Counted from the first letter of the stretch, positions 44,466-53,727 are shown. The stretch: DNA of 64,000 bases from Aromatoleum diolicum (GCF_012910955.1 NZ_WTVQ01000001.1:124001-188000); one strand, 5' to 3'. Notes: generated by a model not told the origin, from the sequence alone. Numbers and translations: made by a program.

Positions 44466-46922
44466 TCATGCCTCAAGGGTTTCGAATTGCTGGCGCAGCA
44501 CCGGCGCTGCGTCTTTGGCGTAGCGTTCCGCCCACGGATCCTTGGCGTCCTGCAGCGCGAACAGCAGGCGCTCGAACAGCGCCTTGCGCTTGTCGGCGTC
44601 GTCGAGCACGTGCTTCTTCACGTACTCCAGACCGACGCGCTCGACGTAATGCACCGTGCGCTCGAGGTAGTAGCCTTCCTCGCGGTAAAGCTGCAGGAAG
44701 GCGCCGGAGTACTCCATGACCTCCTCGCGCGTCGTCACCTTGCACAGGAACTGCGCGACTTCCGTCTTGATGCCGCCGTTGCCGGCGACATACAGCTCCC
44801 AGCCGGAATCGACGCCGATCACACCGACGTCCTTGATGCCGGCCTCGGCGCAGTTGCGCGGGCAGCCGGAGACGGCGAGCTTCACCTTGTGCGGGCTCCA
44901 CATGCCGAACAGCATGCGTTCCAGATCGATGCCCATCGACATCGACCGCTGCGTGCCGAAGCGGCAGTGCTCGGCGCCGACGCAGGTCTTCACCGTGCGG
45001 ATGCTCTTGCCGTAGGCGTGGCCCGACGGCATGCCGAGGTCCTTCCACACGTTTGGCAGGTCTTCCTTCTTGATGCCCAGCAGGTCGATGCGCTGGCCGC
45101 CGGTCACCTTCACCGTCGGCACGGCGTACTTGTCCGCCACATCGGCAATCCGACGCAGCTCGGCCGCCGTCGTCACGCCGCCCAGCATCTGCGGCACCAC
45201 CGAATAGGTGCCGTCCTTCTGGATGTTGGCGTGCGCGCGCTCATTGATGAAACGGCTTTGCGGATCGTCCTTGGCCTCGTGCGGCCAGGTCGAGATCAGG
45301 TAGTAGTTCAGCGCCGGACGGCAGGTCGCGCAGCCGTTGGGCGTCTTCCACGACAGCGTTTCCATCGTGTCGGGGATGTTCAGCAGCTTGTGCTCGCGGA
45401 TCGCGCGGCGCACCGCGCCATGCGACAGCTCGGTGCAACCGCACACCGCCTTGTCGTGCGCGCTCACCGCCTGATAGGCGCCGCCGACCGTCGAGGCGAG
45501 GATCTGCTCGACCAGCCCGGTGCAGGAGCCGCAGGAAGACGCCGCCTTCGTGTGCTTCTTCACCTCATCCACCGTGAACAGGCCGTTCTCCTTGATCGCC
45601 TTGACGATCGTGCCCTTGCACACGCCATTGCAGCCGCACACCTCGGCCGTGTCGGCCATCGAGGCGGCCTTGTTCTCGCCCTTGTGGCCGGCGTCGCCCA
45701 GGTGGTTCTGGCCGAACATCAGGTGATCGCGGATCTCGTGGATGTCCTGCTGATCCTTCATCAACTGGAAGTACCAGGTGCCGTCTGCGGTGTCGCCATA
45801 CAGCACCGAGCCGACGATGCGGTTGTTCTTGATCACGATGCGCTTGTACACGCCGCCCTGCTTGTCGTGCAGCACGATCTCTTCGGTGTCCGCGCCGCCC
45901 GAGAAATCGCCGGCCGAGAACACGTCGATGCCGGTCACCTTCAGCTTGGTCGAGGTCACCGAGCCCTCGTAGCGGCCGATGCCGAAGTTCGCGAGGTGAT
46001 TCGCGCACACCTTGCCCTGCTCGAACAGCGGCGCGACCAGTCCGTAGGCGATGCCGCGGTGCGCGACGCACTCGCCCACCGCATACACGCGGGGATCGGT
46101 CACCGTCTGCAGCGTGTCCGACACATGGATGCCGCGCACGCGCCCGGTGCCACAGTAGATGCCGGCCGACTCGGCGACGGCAAAGTTCGGGCGGATGCCG
46201 GCGGCGACCACCACCAGGTCGGCCGGGATCTCCATGCCATCCTTCAAGCGCACCGCGGAGACACGGCCACTCTCACCACGGATCAGCGCCTCGGTCTGCT
46301 TCGCCAGCAGGAAGTTCATCCCCTTCGCTTCGAGCGACGCCTGCAGCATGTCGGCGGCCGGCTTGTCGAGCTGGCGCTCCATGATCCAGTCGGCCAGATG
46401 CACCACCGTCACGCTCATGCCGCGCAGCATCAGGCCATTGGCGGCTTCCAGGCCCAGCAGGCCGGCGCCGATCACCACCGCGTGCTTGTACTGGCTCGAC
46501 GCCGCGATCATCGCCTCGGTGTCGCCGATGTCGCGGTAGGCCAGCACGCCCGGCAGGTCCGCGCCGGGAATCGGCGGAATGAAGGGCGTCGAGCCGGTCG
46601 CGATCAGCAGGCGGTCGTAGTCGGCCTCGGTACCGTCGGCTGCGATCACCTTGCGCTTGATGCGGTCGATCTTCGTCACCATCTTGCCGGCGTGCAGCGT
46701 GATGTCGTTGTCGCGATACCAGTCGAGATCGTTGAGCATGATCTCCGGCAGCGTCATCTCGCCGGCGAGCACCGGCGACAGCAGGATGCGGTTGTAGTTG
46801 CCGTGCGGCTCGGCGCCGAACACGGTGATGTCGTAGAGATCCGGGGCGAGCTTCAGCAGCTCTTCGAGCGTGCGGCAACCGGCCATGCCGTTACCGATCA
46901 TCACGAGTTTCTGTTTTTTCAT
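44466..46922 (-). CDS. nirB: Nitrite reductase (NAD(P)H) large subunit NirB
   Basis: An 818-residue multidomain enzyme. FAD and NAD(P)H domains come first (VMIGNGMAGCRTLEELL..., VIGAGLLGLEAANGL). A BFD-like [2Fe-2S] domain follows (CGCNGVCKGTIVKAI...SSCGSCTGLVEQIL). The siroheme/[4Fe-4S] domain carries CVGAEHCRFGTQRS and CPRNCAEAGIKDVGV. It reduces nitrite to ammonium in the cytoplasm. AAGGAG precedes the start. Downstream of cobA, which provides a siroheme precursor. Confidence 0.95.
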   Translation of the reverse strand: MKKQKLVMIGNGMAGCRTLEELLKLAPDLYDITVFGAEPHGNYNRILLSPVLAGEMTLPEIMLNDLDWYRDNDITLHAGKMVTKIDRIKRKVIAADGTEADYDRLLIATGSTPFIPPIPGADLPGVLAYRDIGDTEAMIAASSQYKHAVVIGAGLLGLEAANGLMLRGMSVTVVHLADWIMERQLDKPAADMLQASLEAKGMNFLLAKQTEALIRGESGRVSAVRLKDGMEIPADLVVVAAGIRPNFAVAESAGIYCGTGRVRGIHVSDTLQTVTDPRVYAVGECVAHRGIAYGLVAPLFEQGKVCANHLANFGIGRYEGSVTSTKLKVTGIDVFSAGDFSGGADTEEIVLHDKQGGVYKRIVIKNNRIVGSVLYGDTADGTWYFQLMKDQQDIHEIRDHLMFGQNHLGDAGHKGENKAASMADTAEVCGCNGVCKGTIVKAIKENGLFTVDEVKKHTKAASSCGSCTGLVEQILASTVGGAYQAVSAHDKAVCGCTELSHGAVRRAIREHKLLNIPDTMETLSWKTPNGCATCRPALNYYLISTWPHEAKDDPQSRFINERAHANIQKDGTYSVVPQMLGGVTTAAELRRIADVADKYAVPTVKVTGGQRIDLLGIKKEDLPNVWKDLGMPSGHAYGKSIRTVKTCVGAEHCRFGTQRSMSMGIDLERMLFGMWSPHKVKLAVSGCPRNCAEAGIKDVGVIGVDSGWELYVAGNGGIKTEVAQFLCKVTTREEVMEYSGAFLQLYREEGYYLERTVHYVERVGLEYVKKHVLDDADKRKALFERLLFALQDAKDPWAERYAKDAAPVLRQQFETLEA

Positions 46923-46933
46923 GGCGGGCTCCT

Positions 46934-47692
46934 TCAGGCAGCGCGGGATGCGAATTCGGGGGAAGAGGTGGCGAACTGGCTGTCGGCGTAGGCCGCGACA
47001 TCGCCGATGACGATCAGCGCCGGGGCTGGCAGCGCCGCGGCACGCGCACGCTCGGCGATGTCGGCGAGCGTGCCGACCACCTGCCGCTGCGTCGGCAGCG
47101 TGCCGTGGGCGATCACCGCCGCCGGCGTCGCGCGCGACAGACCGCCCGCCGCGAGGCGCTCGGCGATGTGCGGCAGTGCCCCGAGTCCCATGTAGATCAC
47201 CAGCGTCGTGCCGCACTTCGCCAGCGCCGCCCAGTCCGGCTCCGCGCCGTCCTCGGTGTGCCCGGTCACCATCGTCACGCCGAAACAGTGCGCGCGATGC
47301 GTCACCGGAATGCCCGCCGCGCCGGCCACCGCGACGCCCGCGGTCAGGCCGTGGATCACCTCGACCTCGATGCCCAGCGCGCGCAGGTAATCGACCTCCT
47401 CGCCGCCACGGCCGAACACGAAGGGATCGCCGCCCTTGACGCGCGCCACCGTCAGGCCGCGCCGCGCATAGCGCGCCATCGCGCGGTGAATGAACTCCTG
47501 CGCCGCCGACTTCATCCCGGCGCGCTTGCCGACCCGCAGCACGCGCGCAGTGGGCTTCGCCAGCGCCAACACCTCATCCGTGACCAGCGCGTCGGCGAGC
47601 AGCACATCGGCCTCACCGATGGCACGCGCCGCACGCAGCGTCAGCAGGTCTGCAGCTCCGGGGCCCGCACCTACGAGCAACACTTTGGCCAT
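46934..47692 (-). CDS. cobA: Uroporphyrinogen-III C-methyltransferase (siroheme pathway)
   Basis: A 252-residue SAM-dependent methyltransferase making precorrin-2, precursor of the siroheme needed by NirB. Family motifs are LVGAGPGAADLLTLRAARAI at the N-terminus, VARVKGGDPFVFGRGGEE and VIYMGLGALPHIAERL. First gene of the operon (cobA-nirB-nirD-narK-kinase/phosphatase-nasA), with GGAG before the start and a regulated leader upstream. The fused CysG form is not used here. Confidence 0.94.
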   Translation of the reverse strand: MAKVLLVGAGPGAADLLTLRAARAIGEADVLLADALVTDEVLALAKPTARVLRVGKRAGMKSAAQEFIHRAMARYARRGLTVARVKGGDPFVFGRGGEEVDYLRALGIEVEVIHGLTAGVAVAGAAGIPVTHRAHCFGVTMVTGHTEDGAEPDWAALAKCGTTLVIYMGLGALPHIAERLAAGGLSRATPAAVIAHGTLPTQRQVVGTLADIAERARAAALPAPALIVIGDVAAYADSQFATSSPEFASRAA

Positions 47693-47716
47693 GATCGATC
47701 TCCACTACGAAAGGCG

Positions 47717-47783
47717 AAAAAAAACGGCGTCGCGTCATCCCCGGGATCCAGAAATCCCCTGAAATGACGGACGCCGTTGTCCG
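47717..47783 (-). terminator. Leader attenuator: intrinsic terminator overlapping ANTAR hairpin 2 before cobA
   Basis: On the minus strand AACGGCGTC (47778-47770) pairs with GACGCCGTT (47731-47723). The stem extends inward through CGTCAT/ATGACG, and a run of eight T follows: a strong terminator in an untranslated leader. The first arm also forms a small hairpin CGGAC-AACGGC-GTCCG (47783-47768) with a six-base loop, A at loop position 1 and G at position 4. The two folds exclude each other. Confidence 0.8.
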
Positions 47784-47806
47784 CATGCTCTTCTTTAAGC
47801 ACATCA

Positions 47807-47826
47807 CCGGAGCCTCGTTGCTCCGG
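47807..47826 (-). promoter_or_regulatory. ANTAR hairpin 1 in the cobA leader (NasT target)
   Basis: CCGGAGC-AACGAG-GCTCCGG: a 7-bp stem closing a hexaloop with A1 and G4, as in RNA targets of ANTAR antiterminators. With hairpin 2 it would hold the leader in the antiterminated state when NasT is bound. Confidence 0.75.
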
Positions 47827-47843
47827 CCTACGGACTACCTATC

Positions 47844-47858
47844 GCAAGATGGGTGCCA
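47844..47858 (-). promoter_or_regulatory. Sigma-54 promoter of the cobA-nirBD-narK-nasA operon
   Basis: TGGCAC-CCATC-TTGC matches the -24/-12 consensus exactly. Transcription would start near 47832, only a few bases before ANTAR hairpin 1, so the leader begins with the regulatory RNA. Confidence 0.8.
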
Positions 47859-47947
47859 GCACCCACAAGATTACGTACATGGCTGATTTATAGCGCTTTT
47901 TAACCACCAGACAAGGCGACAAAGGGACGCTCCACGCCATTTTCACG

Positions 47948-47964
47948 GCACTGTTCTGGTGCAT
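47948..47964. promoter_or_regulatory. NtrC-like dyad upstream of the cobA promoter
   Basis: GGCAC-TGTTCT-GGTGC-A fits the NtrC consensus TGCAC-N6-GGTGCA with one mismatch. It sits 90 bp upstream of the -24 box, a normal enhancer distance. The gap around it up to 48080 holds no gene. Confidence 0.6.
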
Positions 47965-48080
47965 CGAGCCGAATGCTGCACCACAACATGGCGCGTTCAA
48001 GGGTCTTCCGGGCGCCGCTCCGGGAGCGCGCCCTCAGGCTGTACGGCCTGACCTGCCAGGCGCCCGCATCCCGGGATCCG

Positions 48081-50318
48081 TTACTGCGATCGCTCGTCCG
48101 CGAAAAGATCGCCCGGCCACGCGACATCGCCCTGACGATAGTCGCACACGCCCTGCGGAAAGATCTGCACCAGTTGCGCCCGGTACGGCCGCATGTCGGC
48201 CGGCGCGTAAAGTCCGGCGTCGAGCGCGTCGGCAACGGGTTGCAGCGCGCATTTGAAACGGTGGCCGGCGATCGAATCCCCGGCCACCATGCGCGGGTTG
48301 CTGTAGATGGGATAGGCCCGCATACAGGCCCCCGGCGCCTGCTGATTCCACGCGCCATCCCAAACGCGCTCACCTTGGAACATCACCCTTCCTTGCTTGT
48401 CGATGCAGCGATCGCTCGCGACAGCCGGCCGTATCTCGGCCCAGGACTTTTCCGGATGGCTCGTCCTGGCGCGCCACCACGAATCGAGTGCGGCAAAGGC
48501 GTCGGGCGTCGGGTCGTAGCGTCTGTGGCTCACCCAGATCGCCTGATTTCCGGCATCCCCCTGTGCGGCGATCATGCGCGCCCGCGCTGAGAACGATCCG
48601 GCGACATGGTGCATATCCAGTTGCCGCTCGAGGTAATGCCGCACATCGATGACCGGGATGTCGAGACGGCCGAGAAACACCTGGCCCGACCGATAGGCCG
48701 CCGCCATCGCGGCGCGGTCGCCTTCGAAGCGTGGCGCCGGACGCCCCTGGTCACGCTCGACCCTCATGTTGTGCGCGCTCCACGGCGAGAAATCCCCCAG
48801 CGTGCTTTCCGCGCCCTCCATCAGCCAGTAGCGCTCGGGCAGCATGTCGGCGGGCGCCTTCCAGCTGCCGACGCTGGCATTGAGGCGCAGAAACTGTTCA
48901 GGACTGATCTGGCCGCGCTGCAAGGCCCCCAGACCATATTGCACGCCGACGTTGTCCCACGGAATGCGCGCATAGCCCCCGTCATCGGTGCCGAAGAAAT
49001 GCTTCAGGTCCTCGAAATAGCTCCAGCGCACCTGCCCGAACACCGCGGCGGACAGTCGTCCCTCGAAATGCGCAAATCTCGGGTTCAGCACCAGCGGCGT
49101 CAGTCCGCGCCAGCCGACCACGCACTCCGTTGCGCCTTCGCGCTCGGGCAGCCATTCCCCGCGCGCCATGAAAGCCACGCGGGTGGTGTACTCGATCCGC
49201 TTCAGCCCGCCAGAGCCCTCGTGCTCGTTGCTGGCGTTGAAGCCCTCGATCCAGCGCCGGTTCTCGGCCTTGCGCCACGTCGCGTTGGCGCCGTCGGTGA
49301 CGTCGAAATAATGCTCCAGCAGCTCGCAGTCGAAAACCGGAATCGTCTGGGTGATCATGTCCGGATACGAATACTGCGCGATCGCGGCGTCGATCAATCC
49401 GGGGCGATTCTGCGCCAGCAGATACTGCTGGATCGCGCCACCCGAGCCCCCGACGCCGACGGTGTATTCGGGCTCGCCATACAGCGCGACGAACTGGCGC
49501 TTGACACGCAGCGCGGTGTCCTCGGCGAGCCAGATATTGAAATGGTTCGCGGTGGTGTTGCCGGTCGATGCCACCACCGCGTAGCCCTGCGCCAACTGCT
49601 CCCGGCGGTCCTCGAGCACCTGCTTCACGCTCGCCTTGCCCTGGCGGTGGCCGATCCCCACCCCGCCGTAGAACTGGTAGATGAGGCGCCGGTTCCAGCG
49701 GTCGCCGCGCGGCGCATACGGGCTTTCGTTCCTCCCCTTGAGCGCGGCCATGATGTAGATGAAACGGTTGATCGTGCCCATCTCGACGCGCACGATGAAC
49801 GGCACGCGCGCGCCGTTGACGGTGATCTGATCGACATCCGTGACCGTATCGGACCAGCGCAAAAAGTGCGTCTCCCCTTTGGGCTTGTAGAAGTACCACG
49901 CCCTCGTGGGCGCGAGGCAATCGCGGCTGAAGCCGCGTGCCCCCCACTCCTGCAGCACGGGGTCATCCCCGTCGTAATTGACAGGCGTGCCGATCCCCGC
50001 CTGATTGTCCACGAGCGGCAGTCCCAAGCCGGAGGTCCTGGTGTCGCAAATGAAGGGATACTGGCGCGGACCGGCAAACAAGGGTTCGCTGGGCCCCACG
50101 TCGCCGAGCCGGATCGGAAAACGGAAAGTTTCGACGGGCCGCTGAATTCGCGACGGGTGTGGTCCCGAATACGGTTCCGTCCGGGCCCTGGCATCGAAGT
50201 CCGCCGGCAGCCCTACCACCTGCGGACGCTCCCCGCCGGCCGACGCCCCGACGCAGACGACCAATCCTCCCAGCAACAGGCGGGGCCGGAGCCATCGCAT
50301 CCTCGGCACGCTGATCAT
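48081..50318 (-). CDS. Secreted DUF6351-type alpha/beta hydrolase-like protein
   Basis: A 745-residue protein with an N-terminal signal peptide (RPRLLLGGLVVCVGASAGG, ending about residue 28). It has a nucleophile-elbow-like GVGGSGGAIQQYLLAQNRPGLIDAAIAQYSYPD near residue 285, the core motif seen in DUF6351 proteins distantly related to tannase/feruloyl esterase folds. Eight or so cysteines suggest disulfides in the periplasm. Its substrate is unknown. It interrupts the nitrate region but is on the same strand, with its 3' end 117 bp from the NtrC-like site of the cobA operon. The start at 50318 is chosen for the signal peptide; 50351 is possible. Family assignment is from memory of the motif. 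Confidence 0.7.
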   Translation of the reverse strand: MISVPRMRWLRPRLLLGGLVVCVGASAGGERPQVVGLPADFDARARTEPYSGPHPSRIQRPVETFRFPIRLGDVGPSEPLFAGPRQYPFICDTRTSGLGLPLVDNQAGIGTPVNYDGDDPVLQEWGARGFSRDCLAPTRAWYFYKPKGETHFLRWSDTVTDVDQITVNGARVPFIVRVEMGTINRFIYIMAALKGRNESPYAPRGDRWNRRLIYQFYGGVGIGHRQGKASVKQVLEDRREQLAQGYAVVASTGNTTANHFNIWLAEDTALRVKRQFVALYGEPEYTVGVGGSGGAIQQYLLAQNRPGLIDAAIAQYSYPDMITQTIPVFDCELLEHYFDVTDGANATWRKAENRRWIEGFNASNEHEGSGGLKRIEYTTRVAFMARGEWLPEREGATECVVGWRGLTPLVLNPRFAHFEGRLSAAVFGQVRWSYFEDLKHFFGTDDGGYARIPWDNVGVQYGLGALQRGQISPEQFLRLNASVGSWKAPADMLPERYWLMEGAESTLGDFSPWSAHNMRVERDQGRPAPRFEGDRAAMAAAYRSGQVFLGRLDIPVIDVRHYLERQLDMHHVAGSFSARARMIAAQGDAGNQAIWVSHRRYDPTPDAFAALDSWWRARTSHPEKSWAEIRPAVASDRCIDKQGRVMFQGERVWDGAWNQQAPGACMRAYPIYSNPRMVAGDSIAGHRFKCALQPVADALDAGLYAPADMRPYRAQLVQIFPQGVCDYRQGDVAWPGDLFADERSQ

Positions 50319-50511
50319 TTGACGGTTTTCCAGTCCGGCGGGACCGCCCATGATTCATGTTAGATCACGCCCGGGCGGGCGCAACGGCGGGCGACGAGCC
50401 GCCAGTGTTTCAGCTATCTGGTGCCACGGCGTCCACGAAAAAAACCGGGCAAGCCGCCCTGCCTTTCGGCAAGACCGGCTGCCCGGAGCGAAACAGCGCA
50501 GCGGGACTCGC

Positions 50512-51306
50512 TCAGGCCGCGTGTTTCAGCTGCTTCTTGTAAAGGAAGTCGAGCACCGCCGCGCGATAGCGGGCGAACTCCGGCTGCTCGGCCAGCGCCA
50601 GGCGGTCGCGCGGGCGTTCCAGCTTCACCTCGAGGATCTCGCCGATCGTCGCCGCCGGCCCGTTGGTCAGCATCACCACGCGATCCGACAGCAGCACCGC
50701 CTCATCGACATCGTGCGTCACCATCACCATCGTCGCCTTGGTCGCTGCGAGAATCTTCACCAGCTCATCCTGCAGCATCGCCCGCGTCAGCGCGTCGAGC
50801 GCCCCGAACGGCTCGTCCATCAACAGGATGCGCGGCTCCATCGACAGCGCCCGTGCAATGCCGACACGCTGCTTCATGCCACCCGAGATCTCGTGCGGAA
50901 ACTTCGTCTCGGCGTGCGACAGGCCGACCAGGGCGAGCGCGTCCTCGGTGCGTTTTTTCAGCTTCGCCTTGCCCTCCTTCGCGCCGAACACACGATCCAC
51001 GGCCAGATACACGTTGTCGAAGCAGGTCAGCCACGGCAGCAGCGAATGGTTCTGGAACACCACCGCACGCTCCGGCCCCGGTCCGGCAATCTCGCGCCCG
51101 TCGCACAGCATCACCCCGCTGGTCGGCGTCGTCAGCCCGGAAATCAGGTTCAGCAACGTCGATTTGCCGCAGCCGGAGTGCCCGATCAGGCTGACGCTCT
51201 CGCCTTCGTGGATGTCCAGGTTGATGCCGCGCAGCGCGGTGAAGGGGCCGTTCTTGGTGCTGAAAGTCTGGCCGACGTCTTCGATCTGTACGATTTTCTT
51301 GCTCAT
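50512..51306 (-). CDS. nrtD: Nitrate ABC transporter ATP-binding protein
   Basis: A 264-residue ATPase with Walker [11 protein letters not shown]-loop [11 protein letters not shown], signature ISGGMKQR, Walker [13 protein letters not shown] and H-loop THD. It belongs to the NrtD/SsuB/TauB group. It powers nitrate import with the permease and binding protein encoded just upstream. There is no fused NrtC-type binding domain. GGAGGAG precedes the start at 51306. Last gene of nrtA-nrtB-nrtD. Confidence 0.92.
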   Translation of the reverse strand: MSKKIVQIEDVGQTFSTKNGPFTALRGINLDIHEGESVSLIGHSGCGKSTLLNLISGLTTPTSGVMLCDGREIAGPGPERAVVFQNHSLLPWLTCFDNVYLAVDRVFGAKEGKAKLKKRTEDALALVGLSHAETKFPHEISGGMKQRVGIARALSMEPRILLMDEPFGALDALTRAMLQDELVKILAATKATMVMVTHDVDEAVLLSDRVVMLTNGPAATIGEILEVKLERPRDRLALAEQPEFARYRAAVLDFLYKKQLKHAA

Positions 51307-51324
51307 GATTGTCTCCTCCACCGC

Positions 51325-52275
51325 TCAGCGGTTTTCGTAGCTGAATCGACGCGCCACCAGCATCAGCGCCTGTTCAAGAATCAGGCCCACCGTCCCGATC
51401 ACGAAGATCGCGATGATGATGTGCTCGACCTTGAGGTTGTTCCATTCGTCCCACACCCAGAAACCGATCCCGACGCCGCCGGTCAGCATCTCCGCGGCGA
51501 CGATCACCAGCCACGCGGTACCGATCGACAGGCGGATGCCGGTCAGCATGTAGGGCAGCACCGCCGGGAACAGGATCTTCGTGAACACCTTCCATTCCGA
51601 CAGCTTCAACACCCGCGCGACGTTCAGATAGTCCTGCGGAATGCGCGTCACGCCCTGGGCGGTGTTCATGATCATCGGCCAGATCGAGCAGATGAAAATC
51701 GTCCAGGTCGCCGCCGGGTCGGCACGCTGGAACACCAGCAGGCCGATCGGCAGCCACGCCAGCGGCGACACCGGGCGCAGCAGGCTGATGATCGGGTTCA
51801 TCATCTGCGACAGCACCGCGAACCGCCCCAGCATGAAGCCCGCCGGAATGCCCACCAGCGCCGCAAAGCCGAAGCCGATCGCAACGCGCTGCAACGAGGC
51901 CAGCACGTTCCAGCCGATGCCCTGGTCGTTCGGCCCTTCGCGGTAGAACGGATCAGAGAAGATCACCACCGCCGCGTCCCAGGTCTTGCCCGGGCTGGGG
52001 ATGCCGCCACCATTGAGCGTCGCCAGATGCCACAGGCCGATCAGCAGCGCCAGACCGGCCACCGGCGGCACCACTACCCGCAGCAGCGCGCGCCCCCACG
52101 CCCCAATCCGCACGCCACTTCGCGTCGCCGGCGTCTCCGCTGCGGCCGCCTGTTCAGCCGTCACCACCTTCATCGCCTTCCCCTTGCCGGTCGAGGACTG
52201 CACCGCCGCACGCACTCTGGAAACCTTTTCGGTCCCGGGCTCACCCGCCCGGTCCGCCACCGCTGCCAACGTCAT
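51325..52275 (-). CDS. nrtB: Nitrate ABC transporter permease
   Basis: A 316-residue permease. A basic, alanine-rich N-terminal tail of about 75 residues precedes the first helix (VVVPPVAGLALLIGLWHLA). The membrane domain includes the EAA-type coupling motif in VARVLKLSEWKVFTKILFPAVLPYMLTGIRLSIGTAWLVIVAAEM. The start at 52275 has GGAGGGTG upstream. It lies between the genes for the binding protein and the ATPase. Confidence 0.92.
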   Translation of the reverse strand: MTLAAVADRAGEPGTEKVSRVRAAVQSSTGKGKAMKVVTAEQAAAAETPATRSGVRIGAWGRALLRVVVPPVAGLALLIGLWHLATLNGGGIPSPGKTWDAAVVIFSDPFYREGPNDQGIGWNVLASLQRVAIGFGFAALVGIPAGFMLGRFAVLSQMMNPIISLLRPVSPLAWLPIGLLVFQRADPAATWTIFICSIWPMIMNTAQGVTRIPQDYLNVARVLKLSEWKVFTKILFPAVLPYMLTGIRLSIGTAWLVIVAAEMLTGGVGIGFWVWDEWNNLKVEHIIIAIFVIGTVGLILEQALMLVARRFSYENR

Positions 52276-52291
52276 CGCCGCACCCTCCGTC

Positions 52292-53551
52292 TCAGGCCTT
52301 GACCTTGAACGACCCCGCATACTTCGCGGGATCCTTGCCATCCCACACCACGCCGTCAATCAGCTTGTGGCTGCGCATGTCGCTCTTCGGCAGCGACACT
52401 TTCGCCGCCGCGGCGGCCTGCTTGTAGATGTCGATGCGGTTGATCTGCTTTGCCACGGCGAGGTAATCGACGTCCTTGTCCAGCAGCCCCCAGCGCCGGT
52501 GCTGCGTCAGGAACCACATGCCGTCGCTGAGGTAGGGGAAATTCACCGCGCCGTCGTTGTAGAACTTCATGTAATTCGGGTCGTCCCAGCTCTTGCCGAG
52601 GCCGTTCGAATAGCGGCCGAGCATCCGCTCGAGGATCACATCCATGTCGGTATTGACGTAGGACTTCTGCGCCACCGTCTCGGCGGTCGTGCGGCGGTTC
52701 ACCAGCGACGCGTCGATCCAGCGGCCGGCATCAAGGATCGCCGCGGTCAGCGCGCGCGCGCTGTTCGGGTTCTTCGCGACCCAGTCCGCCGTCGTGCCGA
52801 GCACCTTCTCGGGGTGGTCGGTCCAGATATCCTGAGTCGTCACCGCAGTGAAGCCGATCTTGTCCATGATCGCGCGGTTGTTCCACGGCTCGCCGACACA
52901 AAAGCCGTCCATGTTGCCGACGCGCATGTTCGCGACCATCTGCGGCGGCGGCACGGTGATGACCTTGACGTCCTTCAGCGGGTTGATGTCGTTCGCGGCC
53001 AGCCAGTAGTACAGCCACATCGCGTGCGTGCCGGTCGGAAAGGTCTGTGCGAAGGTGTATTCGCCCGGCTTCGCGGTGATCAGCTTTTTCAGCCCGGCAC
53101 CGTCGGTGACGCCCTGGTCCTTCAACTTGTTCGCGAGCGTGATCGCCTGGCCGTTGTGGTTCAGGTTCATCAGCACCGCCATGTCCTTCTTCGGCCCGCC
53201 GATGCCCAGATGCACGCCATAGACGAGACCGTACAACACGTGCGCCGCGTCGAGCTCGCCGGACACCAGCTTGTCGCGCACCGACGCCCAGCTCGCTTCC
53301 TTGGTCGGGATGATCTTGATGCCGTACTTCTCGTCGAACTTCTGCACCGCGGCCATCACAACCGACGAGCAATCGGTCAGCGGGATGAAGCCGACGCGGA
53401 TTTCCTTCTTCTCCGGTGCATCCGAGCCCGCCGCCCACGCGCCGCTGCTCACACCCAGACCTGCAGACCCCATCATCGCCGCTCCCGAAAGCATCATCGT
53501 CCGCCGCATGAATTCCCGGCGCGTCATCCCGTTGTCGTCGAATGCACTCAT
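52292..53551 (-). CDS. nrtA: Nitrate-binding protein of ABC transporter, NrtA/CmpA family, Tat-exported
   Basis: A 419-residue substrate-binding protein with a Tat signal (MTRREFMRRTMMLSGAAMMGSAGLG). Family motifs are IRVGFIPLTDCSSVVMAAVQKFDEKYGIKI, HVLYGLVYGVHLGIGG, ALTLANK-like QAITLANKLKDQGV, and MVANMRVGNMDGFCVGEPWNN. The Tat signal argues against it being the cytoplasmic sensor NasS. Three consecutive ATGs exist at 53557, 53554 and 53551; the GGGAG spacing favours the last. First gene of the nrt operon, behind an ANTAR leader. Confidence 0.93.
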   Translation of the reverse strand: MSAFDDNGMTRREFMRRTMMLSGAAMMGSAGLGVSSGAWAAGSDAPEKKEIRVGFIPLTDCSSVVMAAVQKFDEKYGIKIIPTKEASWASVRDKLVSGELDAAHVLYGLVYGVHLGIGGPKKDMAVLMNLNHNGQAITLANKLKDQGVTDGAGLKKLITAKPGEYTFAQTFPTGTHAMWLYYWLAANDINPLKDVKVITVPPPQMVANMRVGNMDGFCVGEPWNNRAIMDKIGFTAVTTQDIWTDHPEKVLGTTADWVAKNPNSARALTAAILDAGRWIDASLVNRRTTAETVAQKSYVNTDMDVILERMLGRYSNGLGKSWDDPNYMKFYNDGAVNFPYLSDGMWFLTQHRRWGLLDKDVDYLAVAKQINRIDIYKQAAAAAKVSLPKSDMRSHKLIDGVVWDGKDPAKYAGSFKVKA

Positions 53552-53572
53552 CATCATCTCCCTGCAGGCCAG

Positions 53573-53633
53573 AAAAAACAAAAACGGCGCACATCGCCCG
53601 CGGATGACTCCGCAGGGATGGACGCCGTTGTCC
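53573..53633 (-). terminator. Leader attenuator: intrinsic terminator overlapping ANTAR hairpin 2 before nrtA
   Basis: Minus-strand AACGGCG (53629-53623) pairs with CGCCGTT (53589-53583). The inner stem CATCCCTGCGGA/TCCGCGGG-CGATG extends it, and TTTTTGTTTTTT follows. The first arm also forms GGAC-AACGGC-GTCC (53633-53620), a hexaloop hairpin with A1 and G4. The layout is the same as in the cobA leader although the sequence between the arms differs. Confidence 0.8.
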
Positions 53634-53676
53634 GTAGCTTGCACCAGGCCCCAGCACTGGAACCGGTCAATCTGTT

Positions 53677-53698
53677 GTCGAACCGCCGTTGATTCGAC
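53677..53698 (-). promoter_or_regulatory. ANTAR hairpin 1 in the nrtA leader (NasT target)
   Basis: GTCGAATC-AACGGC-GGTTCGAC: an 8-pair stem (one T-G pair) with a hexaloop identical to the one in hairpin 2, with A1 and G4. The spacing to hairpin 2 is 43 bases and holds an extra small stem. Confidence 0.75.
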
Positions 53699-53712
53699 TC
53701 AGTGCTTTCTTA

Positions 53713-53727
53713 GCAGATGGCGTGCCA
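53713..53727 (-). promoter_or_regulatory. Sigma-54 promoter of nrtABD
   Basis: TGGCAC-GCCAT-cTGC, with one deviation (C for T) from the -24/-12 consensus. Predicted start near 53701, again only bases before ANTAR hairpin 1. Confidence 0.75.

Noticed and set aside
44487-46991. Open frame of 834 codons on the plus strand
   Set aside because: Antisense shadow of nirB; no family features.
47850-47865. TGGGTGC-CA-GCACCCA palindrome as an NtrC site
   Set aside because: The half-sites face the wrong way for NtrC (GGTGC then GCACC) and it overlaps the -24 box. The dyad at 47948-47964 is a better match.
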